Positions 11,032 through 19,729 of a stretch of 64,000 bases of DNA are shown one piece after another. A program made the translations under genes and the position numbers. The DNA lies in contig NZ_BNAQ01000001.1 in assembly GCF_014653575.1 (NCBI RefSeq), positions 1,116,001-1,180,000 of the forward strand, written 5' to 3'. Source of the DNA: Sphingomonas glacialis. Its GTDB lineage: Bacteria; Pseudomonadota; Alphaproteobacteria; Sphingomonadales; Sphingomonadaceae. The notes under the pieces are model-generated. The model was not told the DNA's origin, searched no databases, and worked only from the letters and a program-made list of their open reading frames with translations. Each line of letters starts with the position of its first letter. Within the stretch, counting starts at the first letter, position 1.

Positions 11032-11063
11032 GGGGCAGCGGAAGCAGACGCTTTCGCTGCCCC
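11032..11063 (+). terminator. Hairpin between rplY and pth
   Basis: Arms GGGGCAGCGGAAG and CTTTCGCTGCCCC (one G-U pair) around a 6-nt loop. Only a weak T-rich tail (GTTCGTTTG) follows, so it may be a partial terminator or an RNA-stabilising stem. Confidence 0.5.
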
Positions 11064-11090
11064 GTTCGTTTGAAAAGGTAGGCATTCGCC

Positions 11091-11660
11091 GTGCAAATCT
11101 GGGTTGGTCTCGGCAATCCCGGCGCGCAATATGCGCTCAACCGGCACAATGTCGGCTTCATGGTGCTCGACACGATCGCCGAGATGCACGGCTTCGGCGC
11201 GGTCAAGAAGGCGTTCCAGGGCTGGACCCAGGAAGGCCGCATCGGCGCGCAAAAGATCCTGCTCCTGAAACCCGCCACCTTCATGAACGAAAGCGGTCGC
11301 AGCGTCGGCGAGGCGATGCGCTTCTATAAGCTTGGCGAGGGCGACGTCACCGTCTTCCACGACGAGCTCGACCTCGACCCGTTCCGCGTCAAGGTGAAGA
11401 CCGGCGGCGGCACCGCTGGCCACAACGGCCTGCGCTCGACCGAAGCGCATATCGGCAACGCCTTCCGCCGCGTCCGCCTCGGGATCGGCCACCCCGGCCA
11501 TAAAGACAAAGTCAGCCCGTACGTGCTCGGCAATTACGCGAAGGCCGAAATGGATCCGCTCGCCGACATGCTCGGCGCGGTCGCGGCCGAGTCGCCGTGG
11601 CTCGCCAGCGGCGACGACGGGCGATTCATGAGCGACGTCGCAGTGCGCCTCGCGGGCTGA
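11091..11660 (+). CDS. pth: Peptidyl-tRNA hydrolase
   Basis: 189 residues from a GTG start (reads MQIWVGLGNPGAQYA). It frees tRNA from peptidyl-tRNA dropped by stalled ribosomes. Catalytic features are visible: Asn9 in GLGNPG, His19 in NRHNVGF, the FHDELDL aspartate and GGGTAGHNGLRS. The length is normal. Follows rplY on the same strand, so an operon is likely. Confidence 0.97.
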   Translation: MQIWVGLGNPGAQYALNRHNVGFMVLDTIAEMHGFGAVKKAFQGWTQEGRIGAQKILLLKPATFMNESGRSVGEAMRFYKLGEGDVTVFHDELDLDPFRVKVKTGGGTAGHNGLRSTEAHIGNAFRRVRLGIGHPGHKDKVSPYVLGNYAKAEMDPLADMLGAVAAESPWLASGDDGRFMSDVAVRLAG

Positions 11661-11675
11661 ACGCCCGCCGCGCTG

Positions 11676-12863
11676 TCACATCTCGGGCGTGTAGCGTTCG
11701 AACAGCCGTTCGCGCACCAGCAGGGCGATCAGCGCCTGATGCTCGGCCACCGGCACGTGCGCGAACCGCGCGCGCAATTCCTGTGCCGACAAGGCCGGCC
11801 GCGACAGCGCATATTCCGCCACCGCGCCGAACGTCCCGAGCGGATGCGCACCGCTCTGCGTGAGCAGGACCATCCCGCTATCGCGCCAATCGATCCGTGC
11901 TGGCCGTTGCGTCCGCGCATAGGACTCGAGCGCGGGACGCTGCGGCAGCGTGAAGGCATGGATGGGCCGAATCCGCGCGCGCTGCGCGTCGATCACCGCA
12001 TCACGCACCAGCGGACTGGCGGCGAGTTCGCCGAGCCGCGTCGCCAGCGCGTGCAACTGCGCCCCGAGCGGCTGGCCCGCATCGACCCGCGCATCCTCGA
12101 GATACGCGCGGAACTGCGGATCGCGCCGCGCCTCGGTCTCGAGCACGCGCAGCAGCGTCATGCCCGTCAACGGCGCGACCGCGAAGGTGACGTGCAGCGA
12201 CGCGCCGTCCTGCGCCAAGGCATCATGGTAACAGCCGCGCGGCAGATACAGCACGTCGCCCGGCCGCATCCGCACCTCGGCGAGCAACGGCCCGCGCGCC
12301 GCGTCGATCTGGCGCTGCACCTCTTCGCCACCGTGCGGCGCGACGAGCGGCGCGTCGGCGCGGTTCTGATAGACCCGCCACACCTTCTCGCCCTCGCACT
12401 GCACCGCGAACACGTCGTGCACGTCAAAATGCGTGGCGAACGCCTGGACGCCCTTGAACGAGCAATAGACGTTCGCGTTGGTCAGCGCGGCGAACTGCTC
12501 GCCCAGCATTTGCGTCCAGTCTCGGATTTCGGGCGCGATGCGTTCGATATCGTTGGCGACCAGACTGGCGCCCATGCCGAGGAACACGTCGACTCGTGCC
12601 GGATCGACCCGCCGCGCCTCGATCGGCATGGTCGCATCGCCGTCGAGGTAGAAATCGGGGACGATCGGTCGGCTGTTGAGGATCAGCTTGAGGTTCGACG
12701 CGGTCCAGTGCGCGCCGACCCCGAGCAGTTCGGCAAAGCGCGCCCAATCGAGCAGAGCGTCCCGCCCGCCCGGCGGCGCGGGAATATGCACGGGCTGCAC
12801 GCCCCAATAGCTCGACTGGAAGACGGCGCTGTCGAGCGGCGCGACGAGATCTGCAAAGGTCAC
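11676..12863 (-). CDS. JmjC-type cupin oxygenase, ribosomal oxygenase (RoxA/YcfD) family
   Basis: 395 residues. The central JmjC/cupin fold carries the iron ligands in THFDVHDVFAVQ (His-x-Asp) and a later His in SLHVTFAV; VLYLPRGCYH precedes it. The N-terminal segment with YWGVQPVHI and the C-terminal winged-helix-like region (PLGTFGAVAEYALSRPALSAQEL) match the bacterial ribosomal oxygenases, of which E. coli YcfD/RoxA hydroxylates an Arg of protein bL16. The target here is inferred. It converges on pth and is divergent from a second oxygenase gene 65 bp away. Confidence 0.87.
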   Translation of the reverse strand: MTFADLVAPLDSAVFQSSYWGVQPVHIPAPPGGRDALLDWARFAELLGVGAHWTASNLKLILNSRPIVPDFYLDGDATMPIEARRVDPARVDVFLGMGASLVANDIERIAPEIRDWTQMLGEQFAALTNANVYCSFKGVQAFATHFDVHDVFAVQCEGEKVWRVYQNRADAPLVAPHGGEEVQRQIDAARGPLLAEVRMRPGDVLYLPRGCYHDALAQDGASLHVTFAVAPLTGMTLLRVLETEARRDPQFRAYLEDARVDAGQPLGAQLHALATRLGELAASPLVRDAVIDAQRARIRPIHAFTLPQRPALESYARTQRPARIDWRDSGMVLLTQSGAHPLGTFGAVAEYALSRPALSAQELRARFAHVPVAEHQALIALLVRERLFERYTPEM

Positions 12864-12928
12864 GCGCGAAATCTAGACGTGCATCCGACACCTTGGCAAC
12901 GGCGTCGCACTGGAGGATAGGGCGCAGC

Positions 12929-13543
12929 ATGAAGAATGCCTCGACCCGCAGCCTGTTCGCCACCCCGCTCTACGAGGCGAAGCTCAAGAACGCGGCGCTG
13001 GTCGCCGATCTCGAACGCTCGTGCCACGCGCTCGCCGAGGATGATCGCGCCGGACGGAGCTGGTCGAAGGCGCATGGCTATCGCGGCTACACCTCCTACG
13101 CCTCGCTCAACGACCTGCCGATGCGCGACCCGGCGTTCGCCGACCTGGTGAAGCTGCTCAACAAGCATGTCGCCGCCTTCGCAGAGGACTGTGGCTTCGA
13201 ACTCGACGGCGGCAAGCTCAAGCTCGACAGCTTGTGGGTCAATGTGATGAAGCCTGGCGGCACGCATTCGGGGCATATCCACCCGCACAGCGTGATCTCG
13301 GGAACGGTCTACATCGCCGTCCCGCCGGGCGCGGGCGCGATCAAGTTCGAGGATCCACGGCTACCGATGATGATGGCCGCCCCGCGCCGCCGCGCCGATG
13401 TCGCCGAGGCGCTCAAGACCTTCGTCTATGTCGAGCCGCAGGCGGGCAGCGTATTGCTGTGGGAAAGCTGGCTGCGCCACGAGGTCGCGCCTGGCACCGC
13501 GAAGACCGAACGCGTGAGCATCAGCTTCAACTATCGCTGGTAA
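12929..13543 (+). CDS. Putative 2OG-Fe(II) oxygenase (TIGR02466-like)
   Basis: 204 residues from the ATG at 12929. It has the family start (TRSLFATPLYEAKL) and the core GGTHSGHIHPHSVISGTVYIAVPPGAGAI... in which His-x-His and downstream Glu/Asp could bind iron, then FEDPR and near the end LLWESWLRHEVAPG with a further conserved His. This fits the prolyl-4-hydroxylase-like family of uncharacterised proteins first grouped as TIGR02466. The substrate is unknown. It is transcribed away from the JmjC oxygenase gene. Confidence 0.8.
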   Translation: MKNASTRSLFATPLYEAKLKNAALVADLERSCHALAEDDRAGRSWSKAHGYRGYTSYASLNDLPMRDPAFADLVKLLNKHVAAFAEDCGFELDGGKLKLDSLWVNVMKPGGTHSGHIHPHSVISGTVYIAVPPGAGAIKFEDPRLPMMMAAPRRRADVAEALKTFVYVEPQAGSVLLWESWLRHEVAPGTAKTERVSISFNYRW

Positions 13544-13587
13544 GCGGCGTTAAGCCGACCGACCATCCCCTTCGAAACTCCTAAACA

Positions 13588-13682
13588 GTCACCCCGGGCT
13601 TGTCCCGGGGTCCACCGGGATGCGCATCCTGCCGCCTCAGCACACGCGGCACGGTAGACCCCGGCACGAGGCCGGGGTGACG
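13588..13682. repeat. Paired-hairpin repeat (family A variant)
   Basis: GTCACCCCGGGcttgTCCCGGGG, a 50-bp centre, then CCCCGGcacgagGCCGGGGTGAC. Occupies the gap where two genes converge, so it may act as a bidirectional transcription end. Confidence 0.85.
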
Positions 13683-13700
13683 CATGCGGGGTCTCCGCGT

Positions 13701-14351
13701 TCAAAACGCGTAGGTCATCACCAGATCCGCCACCGGATTGCGCGCGCTATGGCTCTCCTCGCGCAGGCCCGGGACCGTCTCGTCGGCGTACATCGCGGTC
13801 GAGCGGCCGACCATCATGCCACCCTCGATCCCGACCTTCATCCGCCCGCTGACCGCGGCGTCATAGCCAAGCATCGCGACCGGCGCGTAATTCTCATAGC
13901 CGTCGCGCAAATTTACCGCGCCGACCGGGAGCCGCATCAGCGCGGCCGTGCCTGCCGCGGCGCCCGGCCCGACATCCGAAGCGCGGTACCGCATATGATA
14001 GCTCGATCCGACCGACACCCGCAGTCCACGATCGCCATGCGCATAGGCGTCCTTCATGCCGGTGCCGCGCGCGCGCAGAGACTGTTTGAGCGTCGTCACC
14101 GCGTTCGCCTGATAGCCCCGCGCCAGCCGCAGATCGTAGGAAACCGCAGGCTGGTCACCCGTTTCGATATGCGGGGACATCGATACGAGAGCATGAGCGG
14201 TCGTGCCGCGCAGAGCGGCGGGGCCTTGCGTACTCGCCGGATCCTCGAGCGAAACGATGTGCGATTCGAAGTCGGCCGCACTGGCAACGCCCGGCACTGC
14301 GCCCGAAAGCAGGATCGTGACACAACAGCTCTGCAGAGACTTTCGGCGCAT
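13701..14351 (-). CDS. Exported outer-membrane-like protein of unknown function
   Basis: 216 residues from the ATG at 14351; an upstream in-frame ATG would add 36 residues lacking export features. Residues 1-27 form a signal peptide (SCCVTILLSGAVPGVASAA). The rest alternates in short beta-like stretches (RGLRVSVGSSYHMRYR, APVAMLGYDAAVSGRMKVGIEGGMMVG) and ends in Phe after LVMTY, the usual C-terminal signature of outer-membrane barrels. No family is recognised. Codon use is somewhat less GC-rich at the 5' end than in neighbouring genes. Confidence 0.7.
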   Translation of the reverse strand: MRRKSLQSCCVTILLSGAVPGVASAADFESHIVSLEDPASTQGPAALRGTTAHALVSMSPHIETGDQPAVSYDLRLARGYQANAVTTLKQSLRARGTGMKDAYAHGDRGLRVSVGSSYHMRYRASDVGPGAAAGTAALMRLPVGAVNLRDGYENYAPVAMLGYDAAVSGRMKVGIEGGMMVGRSTAMYADETVPGLREESHSARNPVADLVMTYAF

Positions 14352-14549
14352 CGCATTGACCCCAGCAAGAAACTCCGACGTACGACTCGGCAAGCGAGCG
14401 ACTTGATCCAGAATCAACAGCCTATGCCTTTGCGGGTTCCCGGCAAGGGCCTTCATCAAGGGCCTTCATGGTGCGACAGGCTGGTCTTTCGCGGCGCAAC
14501 GCCGTATCGGGCGGGCTTTCACGCACATCATCGCACACCAAGGAATATC

Positions 14550-15650
14550 ATGGGTTTTCGCTGTGGCATCGTCGGGCTGCCCAATGTCGGCAAGTCCACC
14601 CTCTTCAACGCGCTGACGCAGACCGCGGCGGCGCAGGCGGCGAACTATCCGTTCTGCACGATCGAGCCGAACGTCGGCAACGTCGCGGTGCCCGATCCGC
14701 GGCTCGACAAGCTCGCCGCGGTCGCGGGCTCGGCCAAGATCATCGAGACGCAGCTCGGCTTCGTCGACATTGCCGGGCTCGTGCGCGGCGCGTCGAAGGG
14801 CGAAGGGCTCGGCAACCAGTTCCTCGGCAACATCCGCGAGGTGGATGCGATCGTCCACGTGCTACGCTGCTTCGAGGATGACGACGTCACGCATGTCGAG
14901 GGCAAGGTCGATCCGATCGCCGATGCCGAGACGGTCGAGACCGAGCTGATGCTGTCGGACCTCGAGAGCCTCGAAAAGCGCGTCCCCAATTTGCTCAAAA
15001 AGGCGACGCAGGGCGACAAGGAGGCGAAGGTCGCCGCCTCGGTCCTGGGGCAAGCACTCGAACTGCTGCGCGAAGGCAAGCCCGCGCGGTTGACTGTGCC
15101 GAAGGACGAGGACGAGACGCGCGCCTTCAGCCAGGCGCGGCTGCTCACCGCCAAGCCCGTCCTCTATGTCTGCAACGTCGAGGAAGCGAGCGCCGCCAAC
15201 GGCAACAGCCAGTCGGCGCGCGTGTTCGAAAAGGCCAAGGCCGAGGGCGCCGAAGCCGTCGTCGTCTCCGCCGCGATCGAAGCCGAGATCGCGACGATGG
15301 CCGCCGAAGAGCGCGGCGAGTTCCTGGCCGAGCTCGGGCTGACCGAGACCGGCCTGACGCGCGTGATCGTCGCGGGCTATCGGCTGCTCAAGCTGTTCAC
15401 CTTCTTCACCGTCGGCCCGAAGGAAGCGCGCGCCTGGACCGTCCATGCCGGCGCCAAGGCCCCGCAGGCAGCGGGCGAGATCCACACCGATTTCGAGCGC
15501 GGCTTCATCCGTGCCGAGACGATCGCCTATGACGACTATGTCGCGCTTGGCGGCGAAACCGGCGCGCGCGATGCCGGCAAGCTGCGTCAGGAAGGCAAGG
15601 AGTATGTCGTCCATGACGGCGACGTGCTCAACTTCCGCTTCAACGTCTGA
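14550..15650 (+). CDS. ychF: Redox-regulated ribosome-associated ATPase YchF (Obg family)
   Basis: 366 residues from the ATG at 14550 (MGFRCGIVGLPNVGKST), the length usual for YchF. The P-loop GLPNVGKST, switch/DIAGLVRGASKGEGLGNQFL and YVCNVEE (NxxE specificity motif that favours ATP over GTP) are present. The C-terminal TGS domain (LKLFTFFTVGPKEARAWTV, HTDFERGFIRAE) follows. It acts on ribosomes and stress responses in the cytoplasm. The open frame extends far upstream of 14550, but that part has no family similarity. Confidence 0.97.
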   Translation: MGFRCGIVGLPNVGKSTLFNALTQTAAAQAANYPFCTIEPNVGNVAVPDPRLDKLAAVAGSAKIIETQLGFVDIAGLVRGASKGEGLGNQFLGNIREVDAIVHVLRCFEDDDVTHVEGKVDPIADAETVETELMLSDLESLEKRVPNLLKKATQGDKEAKVAASVLGQALELLREGKPARLTVPKDEDETRAFSQARLLTAKPVLYVCNVEEASAANGNSQSARVFEKAKAEGAEAVVVSAAIEAEIATMAAEERGEFLAELGLTETGLTRVIVAGYRLLKLFTFFTVGPKEARAWTVHAGAKAPQAAGEIHTDFERGFIRAETIAYDDYVALGGETGARDAGKLRQEGKEYVVHDGDVLNFRFNV

Positions 15651-15688
15651 CCTTGTCGTGCGGGCGGACACGGCGTAGCGCTGTTCCC

Positions 15689-16003
15689 GTGTTCGCCCGC
15701 CTGATCCTTGCGCTGCTCTTGGCAGCCTTTGCCTTCCCGGCATTCGCGAGCGCGCCGTGCCATGACGCGCCCGCGCCGAAGGCCACGGCGATGCATCATG
15801 CCGGCCACGCCGTGCCGGTCCGCGACGACCATGCGACCATCCCGCACATGTGCATCGGCTGCATCCCGCCCGCGAGCCTTGCCGCGCGCGGCGTAACCGC
15901 GCCGCTGGCACCCGCCGCACCGCCACGGCGCATCGTTGCCGCGGCGTTCGACCCGGCGTCGGGCACGCCGCCCGCTTTGCCCCCTCCGCGCTCGAAAGCC
16001 TGA
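15689..16003 (+). CDS. Small exported Cys/His/Met-containing protein (DUF2946-like)
   Basis: About 104 residues from a GTG at 15689, which places the hydrophobic signal (ARLILALLLAAFAFPAFASA) at the N-terminus. The mature part has CHDAPAPKATAMHHAGH and DDHATIPHMCIGCIPP, i.e. three Cys and many His/Met, followed by a Pro/Ala-rich tail. This pattern resembles DUF2946-type periplasmic proteins seen beside copper genes. The next gene, 50 bp on, is also Met/His-rich, which supports a metal role. The start codon is uncertain. Confidence 0.65.
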   Translation: MFARLILALLLAAFAFPAFASAPCHDAPAPKATAMHHAGHAVPVRDDHATIPHMCIGCIPPASLAARGVTAPLAPAAPPRRIVAAAFDPASGTPPALPPPRSKA

Positions 16004-16052
16004 ACCGGCGGGCCATGTGCCCGCTTTGCTTTCTTGTTCGTGAGGACCGACA

Positions 16053-17675
16053 ATGACTCGATCGATGATGATCGCGGGCTGTGCCGTGGCGGCGTTGCTG
16101 CCGACGGGCGCGCTCGCGCAGATGATGCCCGGCATGAAGATGGACATGCCGATGCCCGCCAAGCCGAAGCCGAAACGCGCGGTTCCGGCACCGGTGCATC
16201 AGCATGACGCTTCACCCGTGCATACGCCCGCCACGGCTCCCGCCACTCCCCCCCTCCCCCCTTCCGCTTCGCCGGCGAAGGCCGGGGCCCAGTCGCGAGC
16301 GGCTGAAAATCACGCGCAGCACGCGCCGACACCCACCTCCACGCCTTCGCCCCGGCCGTCGCCGGCGAAGCAAGCCGGGGATGCCGCCACGGATCCGACA
16401 TCCGAGGCGATGCCTGGCATGGCGATGCCGCCGGCAGCCCCCGCCGCCACAGGGCAGGTCGACCACGCGGACCACGTCGGCCACACCGAGCACACCGGCC
16501 AAGACATGGCTGCCATGCCCGGCATGACGATGGGCCCGCCCGACGGTGCCTATGCCGAAGGCTCGGGCACCGCGCGCAACCCCGGCAACGATGGGGCGAT
16601 GCGGGGGTCGCACTTCATGGCGGGCGACTGGATGCTGATGCTCCACGGCTATGCCTGGGGCGTCTATACCGACCAGGGCGGGCCGCGCGGCGAGAACGAA
16701 GCGTTCGTCACCTCGATGGCGATGCTCTCCGCCGCGCGGGATTATGGCGGAGCGCGGTTGCAGCTGCGCTCGATGATGAGCCTTGAACCAGCGATGGGCG
16801 CGAAGGGCTACCCCAACCTCTTCGCCACCGGCGAAACCGCCGACGGCAGGATCCAGCTGACCGATCGCCAGCATCCGCACGACCTCTTCATGGAGCTGTC
16901 GGCGCGGCTCGATGTCGATGCCGGGCCCGGCAGCGTGTTCGTCTATGGCGGTCCCGTCGCCGAGCCGGCGATCGGACCGTCGGCGTTCATGCACCGCACC
17001 TCGGCGACCTATCAGCCGCTCTCGCCGATCACGCACCATTGGTTCGACAGCACGCATATCAGCTACGGCGTGGTGACGCTCGGTTATGCCGCGCCGCGCT
17101 GGCAGCTCGAGGCCTCGGCGTTTCGCGGACGCGAGCCCGACCAGTTTCGCTGGAACATCGAGCGCCCCAGCCTCGATTCGTGGAGCGTGCGCGCGACCTG
17201 GACCCCCTCGCCCGCCTGGGCGGTGCAGGTCAGCCACGGCCGGCTCAAGAGCCCCGAACAGCTCGAGCCCGACCGCGACGAAGCGCGCACCACCGCGAGC
17301 GTGCAATATGCGCAGCACGGCGTCTCGGCGCTGCTCGCTTTCTCGAACAAACATCTGTTGCCCGGGCGCACGCTGACCGCATGGCTCGCCGAGGCGAATT
17401 GGGACATCGACCGGCACCACACGGTCTTCGCGCGCGCGGAGAATGTCGCAAATGACGAGCTGTTCCCTGACCGGACCGACCCGCTGCACGACCGCAAGTT
17501 CCGCGTCGGCAAGCTCGAGGGGGGCTATGCCTATCGGCTGCCGTTCGTCGGGCCGTTCGATCTCGCGCTCGGCGGTTCGGTCGGAGTGTTCGCCAAGCCG
17601 GCGGCGCTCGACGCCGCGTATGGCAAGATGCCGGTGAGCGTCAGCCTGTTCGCCAAGGTCTCGCTGGGGGGATAG
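16053..17675 (+). CDS. Met/His-rich outer-membrane protein, probably copper-related
   Basis: 540 residues: signal peptide (about 1-23, ending GALAQ), then a Met/His-rich segment with MMPGMKMDMPMP, HQHDASPVH, DHADHVGHTEHTGQD and MPGMTMGPP up to about 170. The C-terminal 360 residues look like a beta-barrel (GDWMLMLHGYAWGVYTDQ, LQLRSMMSLEPAMGAKGYP, HHWFDSTHISYGVVTLGYA). Met-x-x-Met and His clusters are typical copper ligands. The barrel resembles proteins often encoded beside copper-resistance genes, but no name is certain. About residues 70-112 come from a degenerate palindromic repeat (SPAKAGAQSR...SPAKQAGD). Confidence 0.75.
   Translation: MTRSMMIAGCAVAALLPTGALAQMMPGMKMDMPMPAKPKPKRAVPAPVHQHDASPVHTPATAPATPPLPPSASPAKAGAQSRAAENHAQHAPTPTSTPSPRPSPAKQAGDAATDPTSEAMPGMAMPPAAPAATGQVDHADHVGHTEHTGQDMAAMPGMTMGPPDGAYAEGSGTARNPGNDGAMRGSHFMAGDWMLMLHGYAWGVYTDQGGPRGENEAFVTSMAMLSAARDYGGARLQLRSMMSLEPAMGAKGYPNLFATGETADGRIQLTDRQHPHDLFMELSARLDVDAGPGSVFVYGGPVAEPAIGPSAFMHRTSATYQPLSPITHHWFDSTHISYGVVTLGYAAPRWQLEASAFRGREPDQFRWNIERPSLDSWSVRATWTPSPAWAVQVSHGRLKSPEQLEPDRDEARTTASVQYAQHGVSALLAFSNKHLLPGRTLTAWLAEANWDIDRHHTVFARAENVANDELFPDRTDPLHDRKFRVGKLEGGYAYRLPFVGPFDLALGGSVGVFAKPAALDAAYGKMPVSVSLFAKVSLGG
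16262..16384. repeat. Degenerate family B paired-hairpin repeat inside a CDS
   Basis: TTCGCCGGCGAAGGCCGGGGCCCAG followed by about 80 bp and GTCGCCGGCGAAGCAAGCCGGGG, with further CGCCCCGGCC in between. Similar to the intact element at 17731. It is in frame in the outer-membrane protein gene. Confidence 0.6.
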
Positions 17676-17730
17676 GCGCACCATCGCGCCTGCCCTTCTC
17701 GTCTACCCTTTCCCCTTTTCTTCTTCTCTT

Positions 17731-17827
17731 CCCCGGCGAAGGCCGGGGTCCGGGAGCGAGCCGATCGCAAGCGAGCGCCGCGCTTTCTCGCCATCGTTCC
17801 ACGACTGGGCCCCGGCCTTCGCCGGGG
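17731..17827. repeat. Family B paired-hairpin repeat
   Basis: CCCCGGCgaagGCCGGGG then about 60 bp then CCCCGGCcttcGCCGGGG, so each end is a hairpin and the ends are also complementary to each other. Lies downstream of the outer-membrane protein gene. Confidence 0.9.
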
Positions 17828-17928
17828 AAGAAGGAGGATCAAAAGGGAGAACAGCAGGCGGCGCCCGCTAGGCGCGCCCAGCGCACCCTGTCATAGCGCC
17901 GACGCAATCGTGTCGCAGGGAATCGCAC

Positions 17929-19203
17929 ATGCGTTTTACCACCAAGATCTTTGCCGCCGCCCTGTGCGCCGCTCTCCAGGCCTGCGTCACCGCGCCCGCC
18001 CCCGGACCACGCCCCAGCGCGCTGCGCGAGGAAGCGCGGACGCCCGTCACGATCCTCGTCTCGATCGACGGCTTCCGCCCCGATTACCGCACCCGCGGGG
18101 TGACGCAGAACCTCGATGCGCTCGCCGCAAGCGGGATCAGCGCGGCGATGCGGCCGTCTTTCCCCTCCAAGACCTTCCCGAATCACTGGACGCTCGTCAC
18201 CGGCCTCCGGCCCGATCGCAACGGCATCGTCTCGAACGCGATGGAGGACGTCGCGCGGCCGGGCGAGAAGTTCACGATGGAGGATTCGAAGGACCCCTTC
18301 TGGTGGAACGCCGCCGAGCCGCTCTGGGTCACTGCCGAGCGCGGGGGAGTGCGCAGCGCGACGATGTTCTGGCCGGGTTCGAACGTCGCGTGGGGCGGCA
18401 CACTCAAGGGTCACGGCGCGACCAATGGCGGGGTGCGCCCCGAGGATTGGTGGCCATTCGACCAGGCGGTGCCGGGCGAACAGCGCGTGGCGGGCGTGCT
18501 CGACTGGCTGCGCCGTCCGGCGGCGCAGCGCCCGCGCTTCATCACGCTCTATTTCGATACCGTCGATAGTGCGGGCCACAGCTTTGGCCCCGACGCGCCC
18601 GAGACGACCGAAGCGGTCAAGCAGGTCGACGCCCAGATCGGAGCGCTCGTCTCGGGCCTGCGCGCGCTCGGCCAGCCTGCCAATCTGGTAATCGTCGCCG
18701 ATCACGGCATGGCGGCGACCAGCCCGGCACGCGCCATCGCGCTCGACAGCATTGCCAACCCGGCGGACTATCGCCTGTTCGAATCGGGGCCGTTCGCCAG
18801 CCTCTATGCGGTGCCGGGACGTGAGGCGGCGCTCGAAAGGGCGCTGCTCGGCCATCACGCGCATTACGATTGCTGGCGCAAGCGCGAGATCCCGGCGCGG
18901 CTGCACTACGGCGCCAACCCGCGCGTGCCGCCCTATTTCTGCCTGGCCGAGACGGGCTGGTCGCTCACCGCGAGTAAGCCGAAGCCCGATGCCAAGCCCG
19001 GCGGCAATCACGGCTTCGACAATACCGCGCCCGAAATGGCCGCGCTGTTCATCGCCAGCGGCCCGGCGATCAAGCCGCTCGGGACGCTGCCCGGTTTCGA
19101 CAATGTCGATGTCGCGCCGCTGATCCGCGATGTGCTCGGCCTGCCCGCGGGGACCGGACTCGACGGCGACGACGCGCCGTTCCGCGCGGCGCTCGCCAAG
19201 TAG
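17929..19203 (+). CDS. Exported nucleotide pyrophosphatase/phosphodiesterase (alkaline phosphatase superfamily)
   Basis: 424 residues, with an N-terminal signal ending near CVTAPAPGP (possible lipobox LQAC). The ENPP-type core is clear: ILVSIDGFRPDY supplies the first metal-binding Asp, PSFPSKTFPNHWTLVTGL has the nucleophile Thr, DTVDSAGHSFGPD and VIVADHGMA supply further Asp/His metal ligands, and NHGFDNTAPEM carries the last His. It hydrolyses phosphodiester or pyrophosphate bonds outside the cytoplasm; the substrate is unknown. Confidence 0.93.
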   Translation: MRFTTKIFAAALCAALQACVTAPAPGPRPSALREEARTPVTILVSIDGFRPDYRTRGVTQNLDALAASGISAAMRPSFPSKTFPNHWTLVTGLRPDRNGIVSNAMEDVARPGEKFTMEDSKDPFWWNAAEPLWVTAERGGVRSATMFWPGSNVAWGGTLKGHGATNGGVRPEDWWPFDQAVPGEQRVAGVLDWLRRPAAQRPRFITLYFDTVDSAGHSFGPDAPETTEAVKQVDAQIGALVSGLRALGQPANLVIVADHGMAATSPARAIALDSIANPADYRLFESGPFASLYAVPGREAALERALLGHHAHYDCWRKREIPARLHYGANPRVPPYFCLAETGWSLTASKPKPDAKPGGNHGFDNTAPEMAALFIASGPAIKPLGTLPGFDNVDVAPLIRDVLGLPAGTGLDGDDAPFRAALAK

Positions 19204-19241
19204 CGCTTGCCTTCAACGCGCGCGCGACGGACACTCGCGCG

Positions 19242-19691
19242 ATGCAATATTTCGAAGATATCGTGGTCGGTACCAAAGCGTCGTTCGGCCAGTATGCAGT
19301 GCTGCACGACGAGGTCGTCGCATTCGCCAAGGCCTATGATCCGCAGCCGTTCCACCTCTCCGATGCGGCCGCCGCCGAGACGCATTTCGGCCGGCTGTCG
19401 GCGAGTGGGTGGCACACCTGTGCGATGACGATGGCGATGGTTGTCGAGAACCTCAAGGCACACGATCAAGCCGGTCTCGGCTCGCCCGGGATCGACGAAC
19501 TGCGCTGGCTCAAGCCCGTTTATCCCGGCGACACGCTGCGCTGCGAAACCGAAATCCTCGACAAGCGCGCATCGCAGAGCCGGCCCGAGATGGGGAGCTA
19601 TCGCAGCCGGATGACCGTGCTCAACCAGGACGATGTCACGGTGATGACCTTCGTCTCGATCGGCCTCATTCGCACCCGACCCGCCGCGTAA
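19242..19691 (+). CDS. MaoC-like hot-dog fold dehydratase
   Basis: 149 residues. It has the MaoC/hydratase-2 layout: FEDIVVGTK start, then FAKAYDPQPFHLSDAAA with the catalytic Asp/His pair (YDPQPFH), and GLGSPGIDELRWLKPVYPGDTL. Such enzymes hydrate enoyl-CoA; here the CoA substrate is unknown. It follows the phosphodiesterase gene by 38 bp. Confidence 0.9.
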   Translation: MQYFEDIVVGTKASFGQYAVLHDEVVAFAKAYDPQPFHLSDAAAAETHFGRLSASGWHTCAMTMAMVVENLKAHDQAGLGSPGIDELRWLKPVYPGDTLRCETEILDKRASQSRPEMGSYRSRMTVLNQDDVTVMTFVSIGLIRTRPAA

Positions 19692-19729
19692 TGGTTCGAC
19701 GCGGCGGATTCAGTAAGGACGACTGACGA

